Positions 19,554 to 29,182 are shown, counted from the stretch's first letter. The stretch is 64,000 bases of DNA from Candidatus Jidaibacter acanthamoeba (GCF_000815465.1 NZ_JSWE01000223.1:1-64000); one strand, 5' to 3'. The notes: generated from the sequence alone by a model not told the origin. Translations and numbers: made by a program.

Positions 19554-19878
19554 GCTTCTCCCAGTTATTACCATTAAATCCGTAAAAAGCTTTTTCCTCA
19601 TAAACAAAGAAAAATGCCCCTGCTCTTGGTTCTATAAATTGCCAAGTATCTCGGTAGTATGCTATTCTATTTTCCTTCCCGCTCCATTCATCTTTTGCAT
19701 CTTGTCCAACAATATATAAATAATGTTGTACCTCTTCCAGCGGCGGTGATGAAAGCTTAATACTCTTTATATATTTATTAAACAGCTTATCCAGTAATAC
19801 GAAATTTTCATTAATAATAATTTCTTTTTGGGATTGGTTTTGTGAAAGTCTTAAAAAAGTAGAAGATTTATTATCCAT
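19546..19878 (-). CDS. DUF2793 protein, phage/gene-transfer-agent type
   Basis: A 110-residue protein whose core matches the DUF2793 pattern as I remember it: LLDKLFNKYIKSIKLSSPP, HYLYIVGQDAKDEWSGKENRIAYYRD, WQFIEPRAGAFFFVYEEKAFYGFNGNNW. In Rhodobacterales this domain is part of gene-transfer-agent host-attachment/tail-fibre modules; scattered GTA genes are known in Rickettsiales. No other GTA or phage structural gene lies nearby, so this is a solitary relic or a domesticated surface-binding module. A start ATG at 19878 precedes it; the 3' end overlaps the convergent small gene by eight bases. Confidence 0.7.
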   Translation of the reverse strand: MDNKSSTFLRLSQNQSQKEIIINENFVLLDKLFNKYIKSIKLSSPPLEEVQHYLYIVGQDAKDEWSGKENRIAYYRDTWQFIEPRAGAFFFVYEEKAFYGFNGNNWEKLT

Positions 19879-19946
19879 AAATATAATTTTTAGATTGGTT
19901 TATCTGAATTATATTTAAGTAAACATGTTTACGGGAGTCCCTATAT

Positions 19947-19985
19947 AAAAAAAGTGCGTCGTAAGGTTTATTACGAGCGCACTTT
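19947..19985 (-). terminator. Rho-independent terminator of the outer-membrane-protein gene
   Basis: Read on the minus strand, AAAGTGCGCTCGTAA pairs with TTACGACGCACTTT (one bulge) around a six-base loop and is followed by a run of Ts. It lies 23 bases after the original stop codon (20008-20010) of the frameshifted barrel gene, which argues that the longer frame was the true gene. Confidence 0.9.
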
Positions 19986-20007
19986 AGTGGTAGTTAAAAA
20001 AGATATA

Positions 20008-20672
20008 TTAGAAATTATATCTTACACCAACGGTGATAGCATGAGCTTTAAGCTTGCTGGTTAGTGCTGCTGAATACCCTGGATTTGAATTGGTTACTAA
20101 AGATTCAGAAGTAGTTATTTTACCTAAATCATAATATTTATAGAGCCTAAATCTAAACAAACATTTTCATCCATTTTATAAGAAACACCTAAACCTAAAT
20201 TCCAAGCAAAGTTAACTTTCTCAGCACCTTTATAATATTGGTTAGCATTAGTAACATTAAAATCTTTAGTCTTATTATGAGAAAAACCAATACCGGCGGT
20301 TACATATGGTGCAATACCGCTATAATTTCCGAAATCACCATAAACATTTAACATACCTACATTACTATGAAGGTTTTGCTTAACAGCTGCCGATCTGGCA
20401 CCCTGGCTGAGTGTCTCAGAAAATTTGAAATTATGCATTCTGGAAAGAGTGAAATCTGCTCTCATGTTTTCATGAATTTTATACCCGAAACCTATCCCGT
20501 AGTGTGCACTATTATCAGGCTTTTTGTTACCATAATCCTCACCTTTTAGCTTAGTAGGCATAGACATACCTAGATCAAGTTTCAGATAGGGTGCATTGAG
20601 TTCAGCATTTGCTAAAAGCGGAGCTGAGACAATAGCTGCAAATGTTGCTAAGTTTACAATTTTCTTTTTCAT
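20008..20672 (-). pseudogene. Outer-membrane beta-barrel surface protein, frameshifted near its C-terminus
   Basis: Signal peptide MKKKIVNLATFAAIVSAPLLANA, then an OmpA/opacity-like eight-stranded barrel (YLKLDLGMSMP, HYGIGFGYKI, MRADFTLSRM, YVTAGIGFSHN, FAWNLGLGVSYKM). The open frame ends after LDLGSINIMI at 20124. In another frame the sequence continues at once with LYKYYDLGKITTSESL and ends AITVGVRYNF at 20008-20010, a classic last barrel strand with terminal Phe. One base appears to be missing near 20140-20147. Without the last strands the protein should not be assembled by the Bam machinery. It is either a recent pseudogene, a phase-variable locus or a sequence error. A strong terminator follows. 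Confidence 0.85.
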
Positions 20673-20752
20673 ATATATTTGTCCTTTTTTATTAAATTTA
20701 TAATTATTGAATCAGTTCCTATTCTTTTAAATAAGAACTGATTTTATACTTA

Positions 20753-21660
20753 TTATACCGGCAATGTGCAAAGGTCACTGCCGTCTATTGTCCAACCGGT
20801 AGCAAAATGGAAGCCATCAGCACCATCACAAGCAGCTTTACATGCAGTATATACACCAGCAGTTAGTTCTGTTTGAGTTGGGGTTCCATCACCTTGACAT
20901 ATCACTATTAATTGAGCTAAAGCCTCATTTACAGCGGCAGCATGCTGTGCAACTGTTGTAGCAGCTTTAAAATTCGCTGTATTAGCGGTATCTATTGTTT
21001 CGTAAGCATCAGCTTTAACCTTGTTATCTTCTAATTCAGTTCTTGCAGCTCCGGCTGTTGCAACATTAGTAATATCAGTTGTGAAGCCAATTGTTGCTTT
21101 ATTAGTGTTAAGTACACCCACTGCATCAACTTTATCATTTTTAGCTTCCAACTCAACTCTTGCAGCTCCGGCTGTTGCAACATTAATAATATCAGTTGTG
21201 AAGCCAATAGTTGCTTTATTGGTGTTAAGCACACCCACTGCAGCAACTTTATCATTTTTAGCTTCCAACTCAACTCTTGCGTCTCCGGCGGTAGTTACAT
21301 CAATAATATTTGCTGTAAAACCAATGGTTGCTTTATTGGTGTTAAGCACATCTACTGCAGCAGCTTGAACCTTGTTAGCTTCTAATTCAGTCCTCGCCGT
21401 TCCAGCTGTAGCTACATCAGTAATATCAGCACTAAAGCCTATTGTTGCTTTATTAGTGTTAAGTATGTTTAGTCCAGCTACTTTCGCATCGCGCGCTAAT
21501 GCAGTAACATCTCCTGCAATAAGCTCACCCCCTGCAGTAGTCAACTGATCAAGAAAGCTAGCTGAATAGCCCCGCGCCGCTGCGTTTGTTGCCATGATAT
21601 CAAGCTTAATTGGAGCTTCTGCATTTTTTTACCTTGATCCAATTTTTCAAATAATCCCAT
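20753..21660 (-). pseudogene. Tandem-repeat alanine-rich protein, start separated by a frameshift in an A7 tract
   Basis: The open frame from 21595 encodes 280 residues, rich in Ala, Thr, Asn, with four near-identical units of 37-41 residues built on LNTNKATIGF...VATAGAARVELE (residues 38-191), then a Cys-containing C-terminus (CQGDG, CKAACDG, DLCTLPV). Upstream, an ATG at 21660 with GAGG six bases before it starts MGLFEKLDQGKK and enters a run of seven As (21624-21630); adding one A joins it to NAEAPIKLDIMATNAAARG in the repeat frame. So the original start is probably 21660. No signal peptide is seen. No family recognised; the repeats suggest a surface or phage-like fibrous protein. It could be translated from 21595, or by slippage at A7. 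Confidence 0.7.
21023..21484 (-). repeat. Four in-frame tandem coding repeats (111-123 bp)
   Basis: Units of 37, 41, 39 and 37 codons encode LNTNKATIGF-x2-DI-x2-VATAG-x2-ARxELE. The two central units are nearly identical at nucleotide level, which suggests recent duplication; copy number is likely to vary between strains. Confidence 0.85.
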
Positions 21661-21670
21661 TATTTACCTC

Positions 21671-22089
21671 ATAAATTTATGGTGGTTTATTAATCTCTAT
21701 TTTCACTACATATATGTAGTAATCACCTACCTAAATTTATAAAGAGCAAAATTATTATGTCAACCATGTTAACAAAATATAAACCATTTCTTAACAATTT
21801 CTCTAAAATATTGGCACATATACCATAAGACTAAGCCGGTGCAGTAAAAAACAGCAAAAAGAATAATACACAGTTACATCTAGCATTATAAGCTAAATCT
21901 TTAAAATAAACGACTAGCTTTAAATCATACTTATTAATTATAATACTTAGCTAAAACTTAGGTTACAAACCGAATATCTATATACTTATAAAGCTAGCAG
22001 CTATAAAAATACTATTGCTACCTATTCATAAAAACACAATCAATCATAACATAACAGATTAACCGAACCAATTAACAAGAGGTATTTGC
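21671..22089. other. AT-rich spacer without recognisable gene
   Basis: About 420 bases between the divergent repeat-protein and MFS genes. All frames are interrupted; I see no tRNA, hairpin or clear promoter. It must hold the start signals for both flanking genes. Confidence 0.6.
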
Positions 22090-23253
22090 ATGACACTAAA
22101 TTTTTTACTTATAATTGCACTCATCAACAGCTGTATAGAACTTGAGATATCTGCACCGAGTTTTCCTGATATAGCGAAATATTTTATCGTCCCCGAATAT
22201 AGAGTAGGGTTAACTATTACTTATAACTTATTTGCTTTTTGCTTAGCTTCATTAGTGTATGGGGCTTTATCCGATAACTTCGGGCGTAGGCGCATTATGC
22301 TGATCGGCAATGCCATCCTTACAATTGGTGCTGTTGCTTGTGTTTTTGCGCCATCAATAAATTGGCTACTTTTGTTTCGCTTTATTCAAGGAGCGGGAGC
22401 TGCAACTTCTGCAGTTGTTGTTTCAGCTATTATAGCTGATCTATATAATACAAATAAAGCGGCAAGGCTATATGGCATTATGAATGCCGTATTCACTACT
22501 CTCATGGCACTTTCCCCGGTTCTAGGCGGTTTTATTAATCAGGCAGTTAGTTGGCGCGGAAATTATGCAGCGGTTGCATTGATATGTATTATGTCATGGA
22601 TATTATTATTACTTTTTTTACCGGAAACTAAAAAACAAAAGAAATCATTTAACTTAAACGCAACCCTTAATGATTTTAGAGCAATATTATCAAGCACTGT
22701 CTTTATCAGCACTGCTGTAATTCCAAGCTTGCTCTATGGCTGCTATATAGCATTTGTCGCAATCGCACCGTTTCTTTATATGAAAACTTTTAAGCTTGGT
22801 ATTCTTACCTATACAATCCATCAAGGCATAATTGCCGCTGCGTTTGCCTTAACCAGTTTAATATCAGGTAACATCACGAATATGTTGGGAGTTAAAAAAT
22901 CAATTTATTTGGGATTATTCTTGATTTCAATTAGCTCAACCATGATGCCTGCCGCCCCTTCGGAAAATTATCTTACTTTAATGATGGCTCTTTTTTGCAT
23001 AGGCTTTGCTATTCTTTACCCACTCATCTTTGCCCGCTCAATAGAAATATTTCCTGATATTAAAGGCACAGCTTCCTCACTAATCATGAGTATAAGATAT
23101 TTATTATGTTCCGCGGTTACTTGGCTAGCAAATTATATTTATAACGGAAGCCCCGTAAACCTCGGATTAATAATCTTAGTTTTAAGTATGGTTACAGTAT
23201 TATTAACCGCCAACCTAATAAGAAAAAAATTATTTATAATTAAACTTCTATAG
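22090..23253 (+). CDS. MFS transporter, Bcr/CflA drug-efflux subfamily
   Basis: A 387-residue inner-membrane protein with 12 predicted helices. The loop 2-3 signature GALSDNFGRRRIMLIG (near residues 58-73) and motif FRFIQGAGAATSAVV in helix 4 place it in the Bcr/CflA subgroup of the DHA1 family, drug:proton antiporters. VLGGFINQAVSWRGNY is the motif-C region. Substrate cannot be told from sequence. The gene converges on pdxY and overlaps its 3' end by 14 bases. Confidence 0.88.
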   Translation: MTLNFLLIIALINSCIELEISAPSFPDIAKYFIVPEYRVGLTITYNLFAFCLASLVYGALSDNFGRRRIMLIGNAILTIGAVACVFAPSINWLLLFRFIQGAGAATSAVVVSAIIADLYNTNKAARLYGIMNAVFTTLMALSPVLGGFINQAVSWRGNYAAVALICIMSWILLLLFLPETKKQKKSFNLNATLNDFRAILSSTVFISTAVIPSLLYGCYIAFVAIAPFLYMKTFKLGILTYTIHQGIIAAAFALTSLISGNITNMLGVKKSIYLGLFLISISSTMMPAAPSENYLTLMMALFCIGFAILYPLIFARSIEIFPDIKGTASSLIMSIRYLLCSAVTWLANYIYNGSPVNLGLIILVLSMVTVLLTANLIRKKLFIIKLL

Positions 23254-24082
23254 CATCAGGAAGAGCAGTTTCATCAATGCAAGCATAGTTAGCACTTATA
23301 ATCTTCAGCTCTCTGCTTTTAGCGGTAAAAGTATTTTTTATCACCTGATCAATAAAATATACGCTACGCTTTAAGGATTGTACTGCACTTTTAGTTGAAA
23401 GATAATTACCTAAAAACAGCGCGGAGAATAAATCGCCGGTACCGCTGGGAGGGGTATTAAAATTATATTCTACTGTTCTTGTTACAAAAGTATGCACTTG
23501 ATCCGACATAAAGATATATAAACCGCTCTCAGATAACTCTTTCAGATTTAAGCCTGTAATCACTACTATCTTTACCCCCCTATCATGAAAATATTCAGCT
23601 ATATCTTTTAGATCTTTTGTAGTTTTTATTTTAATCCCTGAAAGAATTTCAGCTTCAAATTCATTCGGGGTTATAATATCAGCTTGTAGATTTGCTTTAA
23701 AAAATTCTAATACTTCAGGCTTCACATAACATGAGGTGTTACCAATTACGGGATCACAAAGATATAGAATATTTTCATTCTTAGATTTAAACTTTTTTAC
23801 TATTTCAAATACTTCCGAGCATATTTCATGGCTACCCATATAGCCCGATAGTATAGCTTGGCAATCTTTGTCGGCACCTATGTCTTCTATCCCTCTGATA
23901 ATGTTTCTAATATGATCTCTAGTAAATATCTCCCCTTGCCATTTTTTATAACCCGTATGGTTGGAGAATTGTACCGTGTTTATCGGCAGCACTTCATGCC
24001 CCATCGATTGCAGAGGGTACACTGCCGCTTTATTGCCTACATAGCCGTATGCCACATGTGATTGAATGGAGATGATGCTCAT
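23240..24082 (-). CDS. pdxY: Pyridoxal kinase
   Basis: Phosphorylates pyridoxal (and possibly pyridoxine) to the cofactor form. The 280-residue ribokinase-fold protein begins with the substrate loop ISIQSHVAYGYVGNKAAVYPLQ, has VQFSNHTGY, ILSGYMGS, ITPNEFEAE and the catalytic loop TPPSGTGDLFSALFLG (Asp in GTGD). Length and motifs are those of PdxY/PdxK. In a genome of this type it points to salvage of vitamin B6 from the host rather than synthesis. 3' overlap of 14 bases with the MFS gene. Confidence 0.93.
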   Translation of the reverse strand: MSIISIQSHVAYGYVGNKAAVYPLQSMGHEVLPINTVQFSNHTGYKKWQGEIFTRDHIRNIIRGIEDIGADKDCQAILSGYMGSHEICSEVFEIVKKFKSKNENILYLCDPVIGNTSCYVKPEVLEFFKANLQADIITPNEFEAEILSGIKIKTTKDLKDIAEYFHDRGVKIVVITGLNLKELSESGLYIFMSDQVHTFVTRTVEYNFNTPPSGTGDLFSALFLGNYLSTKSAVQSLKRSVYFIDQVIKNTFTAKSRELKIISANYACIDETALPDAIEV

Positions 24083-24271
24083 TTTAAAAGAAATATTAGT
24101 TTATAATTTAGAAGGAAAAATATCATATTTATTTAGGTAGTTAAATTAGTAATTATAAATACATTGAGCTTTCAAATGATTTATACCCTCTTTTTATCGC
24201 TTGTAACTTTATTAAGAGAATTAATAATAGTAAAAAATTGCTTTTTCTATCAAAACCTTGTAATTATCACC

Positions 24272-24300
24272 TTGCAAAATAATAAAAAACTTGCTATATC
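24272..24300 (+). promoter_or_regulatory. Promoter of tRNA-Pro
   Basis: TTGCAA (24272-24277), 17-base spacer, TATATC (24295-24300), 13 bases ahead of the tRNA. Same box types as the tRNA-Gln promoter. Confidence 0.6.
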
Positions 24301-24313
24301 ACTTAGATCTGTT

Positions 24314-24390
<77 letters not shown>

Positions 24391-24414
24391 TGAATATTAC
24401 TGTAGGAAATAGCC

Positions 24415-26265
24415 TTGCAAGACCAGTATATTAAACACAAAGAAAAGCCTGCTAAATTTATTACCAAATTTATAATATTAGAAGTAGTACTTTTTTTAAT
24501 CTTAATCACCTGGTATATCAGCAATTTACAATCCATTAATTATTCCATAATAAAAGATAAATTAACTAATGCAGCTGAAAGCATTGAGGTAAGTTTTACC
24601 GATCCTTTTGATAATGCAAGAAGCATTATTTCATACATCGGAGAGCTAATCGTAAAATTCAATGCTGATGATAACCAAAAAATTTTAAATTTATTAGATA
24701 CATTCCATGATCAATCCAGCGTTAAAGAATTAGTTACTTGGAGCGCAATAATTTGGAGTGATAATGCTTTTAATATAAGGGTGGATTCCGGACTCGGCAT
24801 TATGAAATCACCATATAAAAATATTTCTACTCGACATTTTCTCCCCGATACGGTTACTCAACCTTGGAAGCTGCGTATAGGATCTTATAAAACGGATATT
24901 GTCACGGGAACTAAAGTTATACCGTTCGGGATGGGTATAACCAATGAAGCAGGACAGTACCTGGGAACCATAACTTCAGGGTTTGAGCTATTTAAACTTG
25001 AACAGCACCTTTCGAATATCGAAATATATAATAAAAATATCAGTTTTTTTATTATTGATAAAGAAGGCAAGGTTATCATCAAGTCAAAGGGCAGTATCAT
25101 ATCGGAGAATTTAAATAATTTTATTAAAAAATTTATTAATTCAAAAAATTATAATCATCTTGATATTACGGCAATACCTTGGTCTAAAGATGCTGAAAGC
25201 ATATTTATAACAAAACTTCGTAATTTAAAAAATTTTTATATAGTTGTAGTTTTCAATGAGATAATCTGGGATGAGTTACTACTTACCAGCTTTAAAAAGA
25301 CCTTTTATAACCTTTCCTTAATTTTCTGCCTATGCATAATAATTCTTATTTTTGTTAATAAATTTGTAGTTCAACCTGTAATTGAATTGTCGGATGTAGC
25401 TGAAAAAATTTCCTCTAATGATCGTTTAGTTGAAATTAATGAATATACAACCAAAGAAATATCTCTTTTGGCAAGTAGTTTAAAAAAAGTGATTTTACAA
25501 AAAGCGGAATTAGTTGAAGCTAATGAGAAACTTGAGTTTTTACTTAAAAAACTTGAGGCAATGAATAAAACTAAATTAGATTTTATCAGAAATATTCAGC
25601 ACGAACTCAGGACTCCCCTAAATCATATCATAGGTGGATGCGATGTACTCGGCTCAGAGTTTGCAGGCCCTATGCTTCCTGAATATTTTGAATATATTCA
25701 AATCATCCATCAATCCGGGCGGGACTTATTGGGAAAAATTAATAATATTATAGCAGTAGCGGATTTCGAATCAGGTAATGTCAAACTAAATGAGAGCAAA
25801 TGTAGTATTAAGGAAATTATAGATAATGCACTTAATGCATTAATACCTAAAATCAAACAACATAAGCTAAATTTAAAGCTAGATATTCAACATAATTTAC
25901 CATATATTTATCTGGATCCTGAAAAGATAAAAATTGTATTATTGAATTTTATTAATAATAGTATCGTGTTTAATAAACCGAATGGAGATATTCTGATTTC
26001 TGCTTTACAATCCGTCGCAGGTATTATTATCGAAATTTCCGATACAGGCCAAGGTATCCATGAAGATAATTTACATAAAATTACTGAAATGTTTTCTACC
26101 ACCGGCGATGTATTAACTAAGGTTAAAAGCGGATTAGGACTAGGGTTGACTATAGCGCAAAGTATCCTAGATTTACATGATATAAAAATGGAGATTGAAA
26201 GCAAAGTTAACCAAGGCACAAAAATAAAAATATCAATTCCTAATATTAGATTAGAAAAACATTAA
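24415..26265 (+). CDS. Membrane sensor histidine kinase with Cache-like sensor domain
   Basis: A 616-residue orphan kinase. A transmembrane helix at about 16-38 precedes a 250-residue periplasmic domain that looks like a dCache/PAS-type sensor (LVTWSAIIWSDNAFNIRVDS, GTITSGFELF). A second helix lies at about 300-320, then a HAMP-like linker, coiled coil, H box FIRNIQHELRTPLNH (His near 396), N box NFINNSIVFNKP, G1 SDTGQGI and G2 GLGLGLTIAQ. No receiver domain. The start is a TTG at 24415 with TAGGA upstream; no ATG is available before the first helix. dapA follows 15 bases later, so the two may be co-transcribed. The cognate regulator is not in the neighbourhood. Confidence 0.88.
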   Translation: MQDQYIKHKEKPAKFITKFIILEVVLFLILITWYISNLQSINYSIIKDKLTNAAESIEVSFTDPFDNARSIISYIGELIVKFNADDNQKILNLLDTFHDQSSVKELVTWSAIIWSDNAFNIRVDSGLGIMKSPYKNISTRHFLPDTVTQPWKLRIGSYKTDIVTGTKVIPFGMGITNEAGQYLGTITSGFELFKLEQHLSNIEIYNKNISFFIIDKEGKVIIKSKGSIISENLNNFIKKFINSKNYNHLDITAIPWSKDAESIFITKLRNLKNFYIVVVFNEIIWDELLLTSFKKTFYNLSLIFCLCIIILIFVNKFVVQPVIELSDVAEKISSNDRLVEINEYTTKEISLLASSLKKVILQKAELVEANEKLEFLLKKLEAMNKTKLDFIRNIQHELRTPLNHIIGGCDVLGSEFAGPMLPEYFEYIQIIHQSGRDLLGKINNIIAVADFESGNVKLNESKCSIKEIIDNALNALIPKIKQHKLNLKLDIQHNLPYIYLDPEKIKIVLLNFINNSIVFNKPNGDILISALQSVAGIIIEISDTGQGIHEDNLHKITEMFSTTGDVLTKVKSGLGLGLTIAQSILDLHDIKMEIESKVNQGTKIKISIPNIRLEKH

Positions 26266-26280
26266 GTAAGGAAATATGCT

Positions 26281-27168
26281 ATGTTTAAAGGGTTATTAAC
26301 CGCACTTATAACCCCTTTTATAAAGGGTGAAGTTGATTATGAAAGTTTTGCAAGATTCTTAAGATGGCAGATTAAGTCTAAAGTACATGGGTTAGTTGTC
26401 TTAGGAAGCACGGGGGAAGGCGCAACTATTGGTGATGAAGAAAGGACGGCATTAATTAAGTTATCTCGCAAAGAGATTGATAATAGCGGCACAAAAATAC
26501 CTTTAATCGTCGCGACCGGAAGTAATTCAACAATTAAAACCCTGCAATATACGGAAAAAGCAAAAGAGTTAGGCGCAGATGCAGCCCTAATAGTGTGCCC
26601 ATATTATAACAAGCCTTCTCAACAAGGCATGTATGAACATTTTAAATATATAAACGATAGTATAAATTTACCGATTTTTGTTTATAATGTTCCGGGCCGT
26701 ACTATTGTCAATATCAATAATGAAACCATAGCAAAATTAGCTGAACTGAAAAACATCGTAGGCATTAAAGATGCCACCGGGGATCTCTCCAGGCCGCTTA
26801 GTTTAAAAGCTATGCTAAGCGATAATGATTTTTTACAACTTTCGGGAGAGGATGCAACTTCAGCAGCATTTAATTTAAACGGTGGAAAAGGTTGCATTTC
26901 AATTATCGGCAATATTTTTCCTGAGGCAATGTCTAATATCCAAAACTTAACCTTAAGCGGGCAGTATGCCGAAGCGGTAAAAGAGCTGGAGAAATACCAA
27001 AAAATTATAGATTTAATGTATTGTGAGACTAACCCTATACCGGTTAAATATGCTGCTTTCAGGATGGGGCTGATTTCGACTCCGGAATTAAGGCTACCGC
27101 TTCTTACACTCACTCATCCTAATTGTATCAAGATTGATAATGAGCTTAAAGCCTTAGGGGTAATTTAA
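26281..27168 (+). CDS. dapA: 4-hydroxy-tetrahydrodipicolinate synthase
   Basis: Condenses pyruvate with aspartate semialdehyde, first step towards diaminopimelate for peptidoglycan. The 295-residue TIM-barrel protein has GSTGEGAT near 42-49, Tyr135 in YNVPGRT, and the Schiff-base lysine in GIKDATGD (Lys163). Full length. Its TAA shares one base with the ATG of holB (27168), a coupled start. Confidence 0.97.
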   Translation: MFKGLLTALITPFIKGEVDYESFARFLRWQIKSKVHGLVVLGSTGEGATIGDEERTALIKLSRKEIDNSGTKIPLIVATGSNSTIKTLQYTEKAKELGADAALIVCPYYNKPSQQGMYEHFKYINDSINLPIFVYNVPGRTIVNINNETIAKLAELKNIVGIKDATGDLSRPLSLKAMLSDNDFLQLSGEDATSAAFNLNGGKGCISIIGNIFPEAMSNIQNLTLSGQYAEAVKELEKYQKIIDLMYCETNPIPVKYAAFRMGLISTPELRLPLLTLTHPNCIKIDNELKALGVI

Positions 27169-28118
27169 TGGTTATAAGCCCGCTTAGAAATAATAAAATT
27201 TATGGTCATCAAGAAGCTAAACAGCTTTTCCTGGATTCATTTCAAAATAAAAGATTACATCACTCATGGCTGATTACCGGAGAAAAAGGGATAGGTAAAG
27301 CAACTCTTACTTACCATTTTGCAAAATTTCTACTTCAACACCCGCTGTATCAACCGAAAAATCTGGAGATTTCTACCCGAAACTCGGTTATTAAAAAGAT
27401 AGAAGGATTAACCCATCCTGACTTAATCATAATTGATGCTGAAATAAAAGACGGAGAACCTCGAAAACAGCCGACTATTACCATTGAAGAAGTCAGAGGG
27501 GTAATACAATTTTTAAGGCTAACCGCAAGTGAATCAAAATATAAGGTTGTAGTTATTGACGGCGCGGATTATATGAACATTAGTGCCTCAAATGCTATGC
27601 TTAAAATTTTAGAAGAACCTCCAAAAAATACAATTATTTTTTTAATTGCGAGTTCAGCATTTAAAATCCTCCCTACCATTCGCTCTCGCTGCCTTAACCT
27701 AAAACTTAAACCTTTATCATTTGAAGATTTTAAAACAGCATTGGAGCAAAACCTGGAAAATATTAGTCCGCAAGAAGCTGAAGAACTATATAATATCACA
27801 AGCGGCAATCTAAAACTTGCGGTTGAAATACATAGCGAGTACGGAATCAAATTTTTAAAAGAATTGGAACACTCTTTAAATAGTAATTCTATTATTGATA
27901 TCTTAAAATTTGTCGAGAATATTAAAACAGGGCAGGAAAACTGGTCTTTAGTAAAATTCATGCTACTTAAATCAATAATAAACAAGATTAAATTATCATT
28001 AAATGACAGTAATTTAGAAGACAGGCTGAATTATTTTTTTGAATTACAGAAAAAGCTGATTGAGATGGAAACATTCCATCTTGATAAACAACATTTCATC
28101 CTTTCAACATTGAGTTAA
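27168..28118 (+). CDS. holB: DNA polymerase III subunit delta'
   Basis: Clamp-loader subunit of the replicative polymerase. The 316-residue AAA+ protein begins with IYGHQEAKQLFLDSF and HHSWLITGEKGIGKATLTYHFAKFLL (an altered P-loop typical of HolB), then VVVIDGADYMNISASNAMLKILEEPP, the sensor-1 region and TIRSRC, the SRC motif of clamp loaders. Annotated as delta' rather than DnaX from its length and lack of a zinc cluster. Coupled to dapA by a one-base overlap and followed by lspA after five bases. Confidence 0.93.
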   Translation: MVISPLRNNKIYGHQEAKQLFLDSFQNKRLHHSWLITGEKGIGKATLTYHFAKFLLQHPLYQPKNLEISTRNSVIKKIEGLTHPDLIIIDAEIKDGEPRKQPTITIEEVRGVIQFLRLTASESKYKVVVIDGADYMNISASNAMLKILEEPPKNTIIFLIASSAFKILPTIRSRCLNLKLKPLSFEDFKTALEQNLENISPQEAEELYNITSGNLKLAVEIHSEYGIKFLKELEHSLNSNSIIDILKFVENIKTGQENWSLVKFMLLKSIINKIKLSLNDSNLEDRLNYFFELQKKLIEMETFHLDKQHFILSTLS

Positions 28119-28123
28119 ATAAA

Positions 28124-28606
28124 ATGCTAAACGGAAAACTGATAAAATTACTTTTAATTGTTATTATTGCAATCGCACTCGATCAAATCACCAAGCACCT
28201 GGTGCTCAATTTCTTTATTCACCATAATGGGACGCATGCTATAGAGGTAGGGTTATTCTTAAATATAGTGCTAGTTTGGAATCACGGAATTAGCTTTGGG
28301 ATGTTTAATGATTTGGAGCAAAGCCAAATTATCTTAATCTTAGTTTCTCTTACTATAATTGCCGGACTAATCATATGGTTTATAAGATCTGATGATAATA
28401 AGCTTTTATTCCCTATTGCCCTGATTATCGGGGGAGCTTTAGGCAATATTATTGATAGGATTACATACGGAGCGGTTGTTGATTTTATAGATTTTTACTT
28501 TAAACAATATCATTACCCGGCATTTAACCTAGCTGATTCTTTTATTGTAATTGGAGTTTTAATTTTAATGGTGCAATCATTTCAGGAAAAAGAACAAAAC
28601 CGATAG
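28124..28606 (+). CDS. lspA: Lipoprotein signal peptidase (signal peptidase II)
   Basis: Inner-membrane aspartic protease that cleaves prolipoprotein signal peptides. The 160-residue protein has four membrane helices and the catalytic blocks GNIIDRITYGAVVDFIDFY and FNLADSFIVIG, each giving one active-site Asp; ALDQITKHLV near the N-terminus is also conserved. Third gene of dapA-holB-lspA. Confidence 0.96.
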   Translation: MLNGKLIKLLLIVIIAIALDQITKHLVLNFFIHHNGTHAIEVGLFLNIVLVWNHGISFGMFNDLEQSQIILILVSLTIIAGLIIWFIRSDDNKLLFPIALIIGGALGNIIDRITYGAVVDFIDFYFKQYHYPAFNLADSFIVIGVLILMVQSFQEKEQNR

Positions 28607-28700
28607 TTGTAAAAAAATTTACTTATTCTATTGCTAGTTACTTGTTAATAGTTTAAATATCTTTAAACTATGCTTAAATTTCATATTAGGCTTTTATTTC

Positions 28701-29177
28701 ATGTTAACATTTAGAGATCCCGAAGTACGCATAGCTTCTGATGCTGCAATTTTATGGGCACTTTCCAATGATTATTATTGTTTCGCTTCAGCGGCCATAG
28801 CAAGCACCTCATACGGAATATTAAGCGGAATATACAGCACCTTTTCAAGTAATAACGGTAAGTTTGAAATATTACAAAATACAGCATTTATGACTATTGT
28901 TTTGGGAATAGACAAAGCTATAAAAGGCGGAGTTATTGATATAATTTTTCCAAAATTACTGGGTATGGCCATGGGCTTTTTAAGCGGTAATATACTAGAT
29001 GCAGCTTATTCTCACATTCATGAGATTTCCTCAATTAAAGGCAGAGTAATTTTAACGACAGCCGGATTAGTAAAAGATTACTTCACATACGAGAAAGATG
29101 AAGTCCCCCCGGAAGCAAAGGATTATGCTGCATTCACTTTAGAATCCGTAGGATTTGAATTATACCCCCAATTATAA
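28701..29177 (+). CDS. Hypothetical membrane-associated protein
   Basis: No family recognised. The 158-residue protein has moderately hydrophobic, glycine-containing stretches at about 27-48 (FASAAIASTSYGILSGIYS), 62-75 and 82-100 (IIFPKLLGMAMGFLSGN), suggesting two or three membrane helices, and a polar C-terminus. No signal peptide. It follows lspA by 94 bases and ends six bases before the convergent M32 peptidase gene. Codon use does not stand out from its neighbours. Confidence 0.65.
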   Translation: MLTFRDPEVRIASDAAILWALSNDYYCFASAAIASTSYGILSGIYSTFSSNNGKFEILQNTAFMTIVLGIDKAIKGGVIDIIFPKLLGMAMGFLSGNILDAAYSHIHEISSIKGRVILTTAGLVKDYFTYEKDEVPPEAKDYAAFTLESVGFELYPQL

Positions 29178-29182
29178 AGGCT

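Noticed and set aside
21031-21368. Open frames on both strands across the repeat gene
   Set aside because: They mirror the periodic sequence of the real gene; their proteins are low-complexity Leu/Val/Ser repeats with no start signals.
21023-21484. Regular repeats resembling a CRISPR array
   Set aside because: The repeats are in frame, code for a periodic protein and differ in length (111-123 bp); there are no unique spacers and no cas genes.
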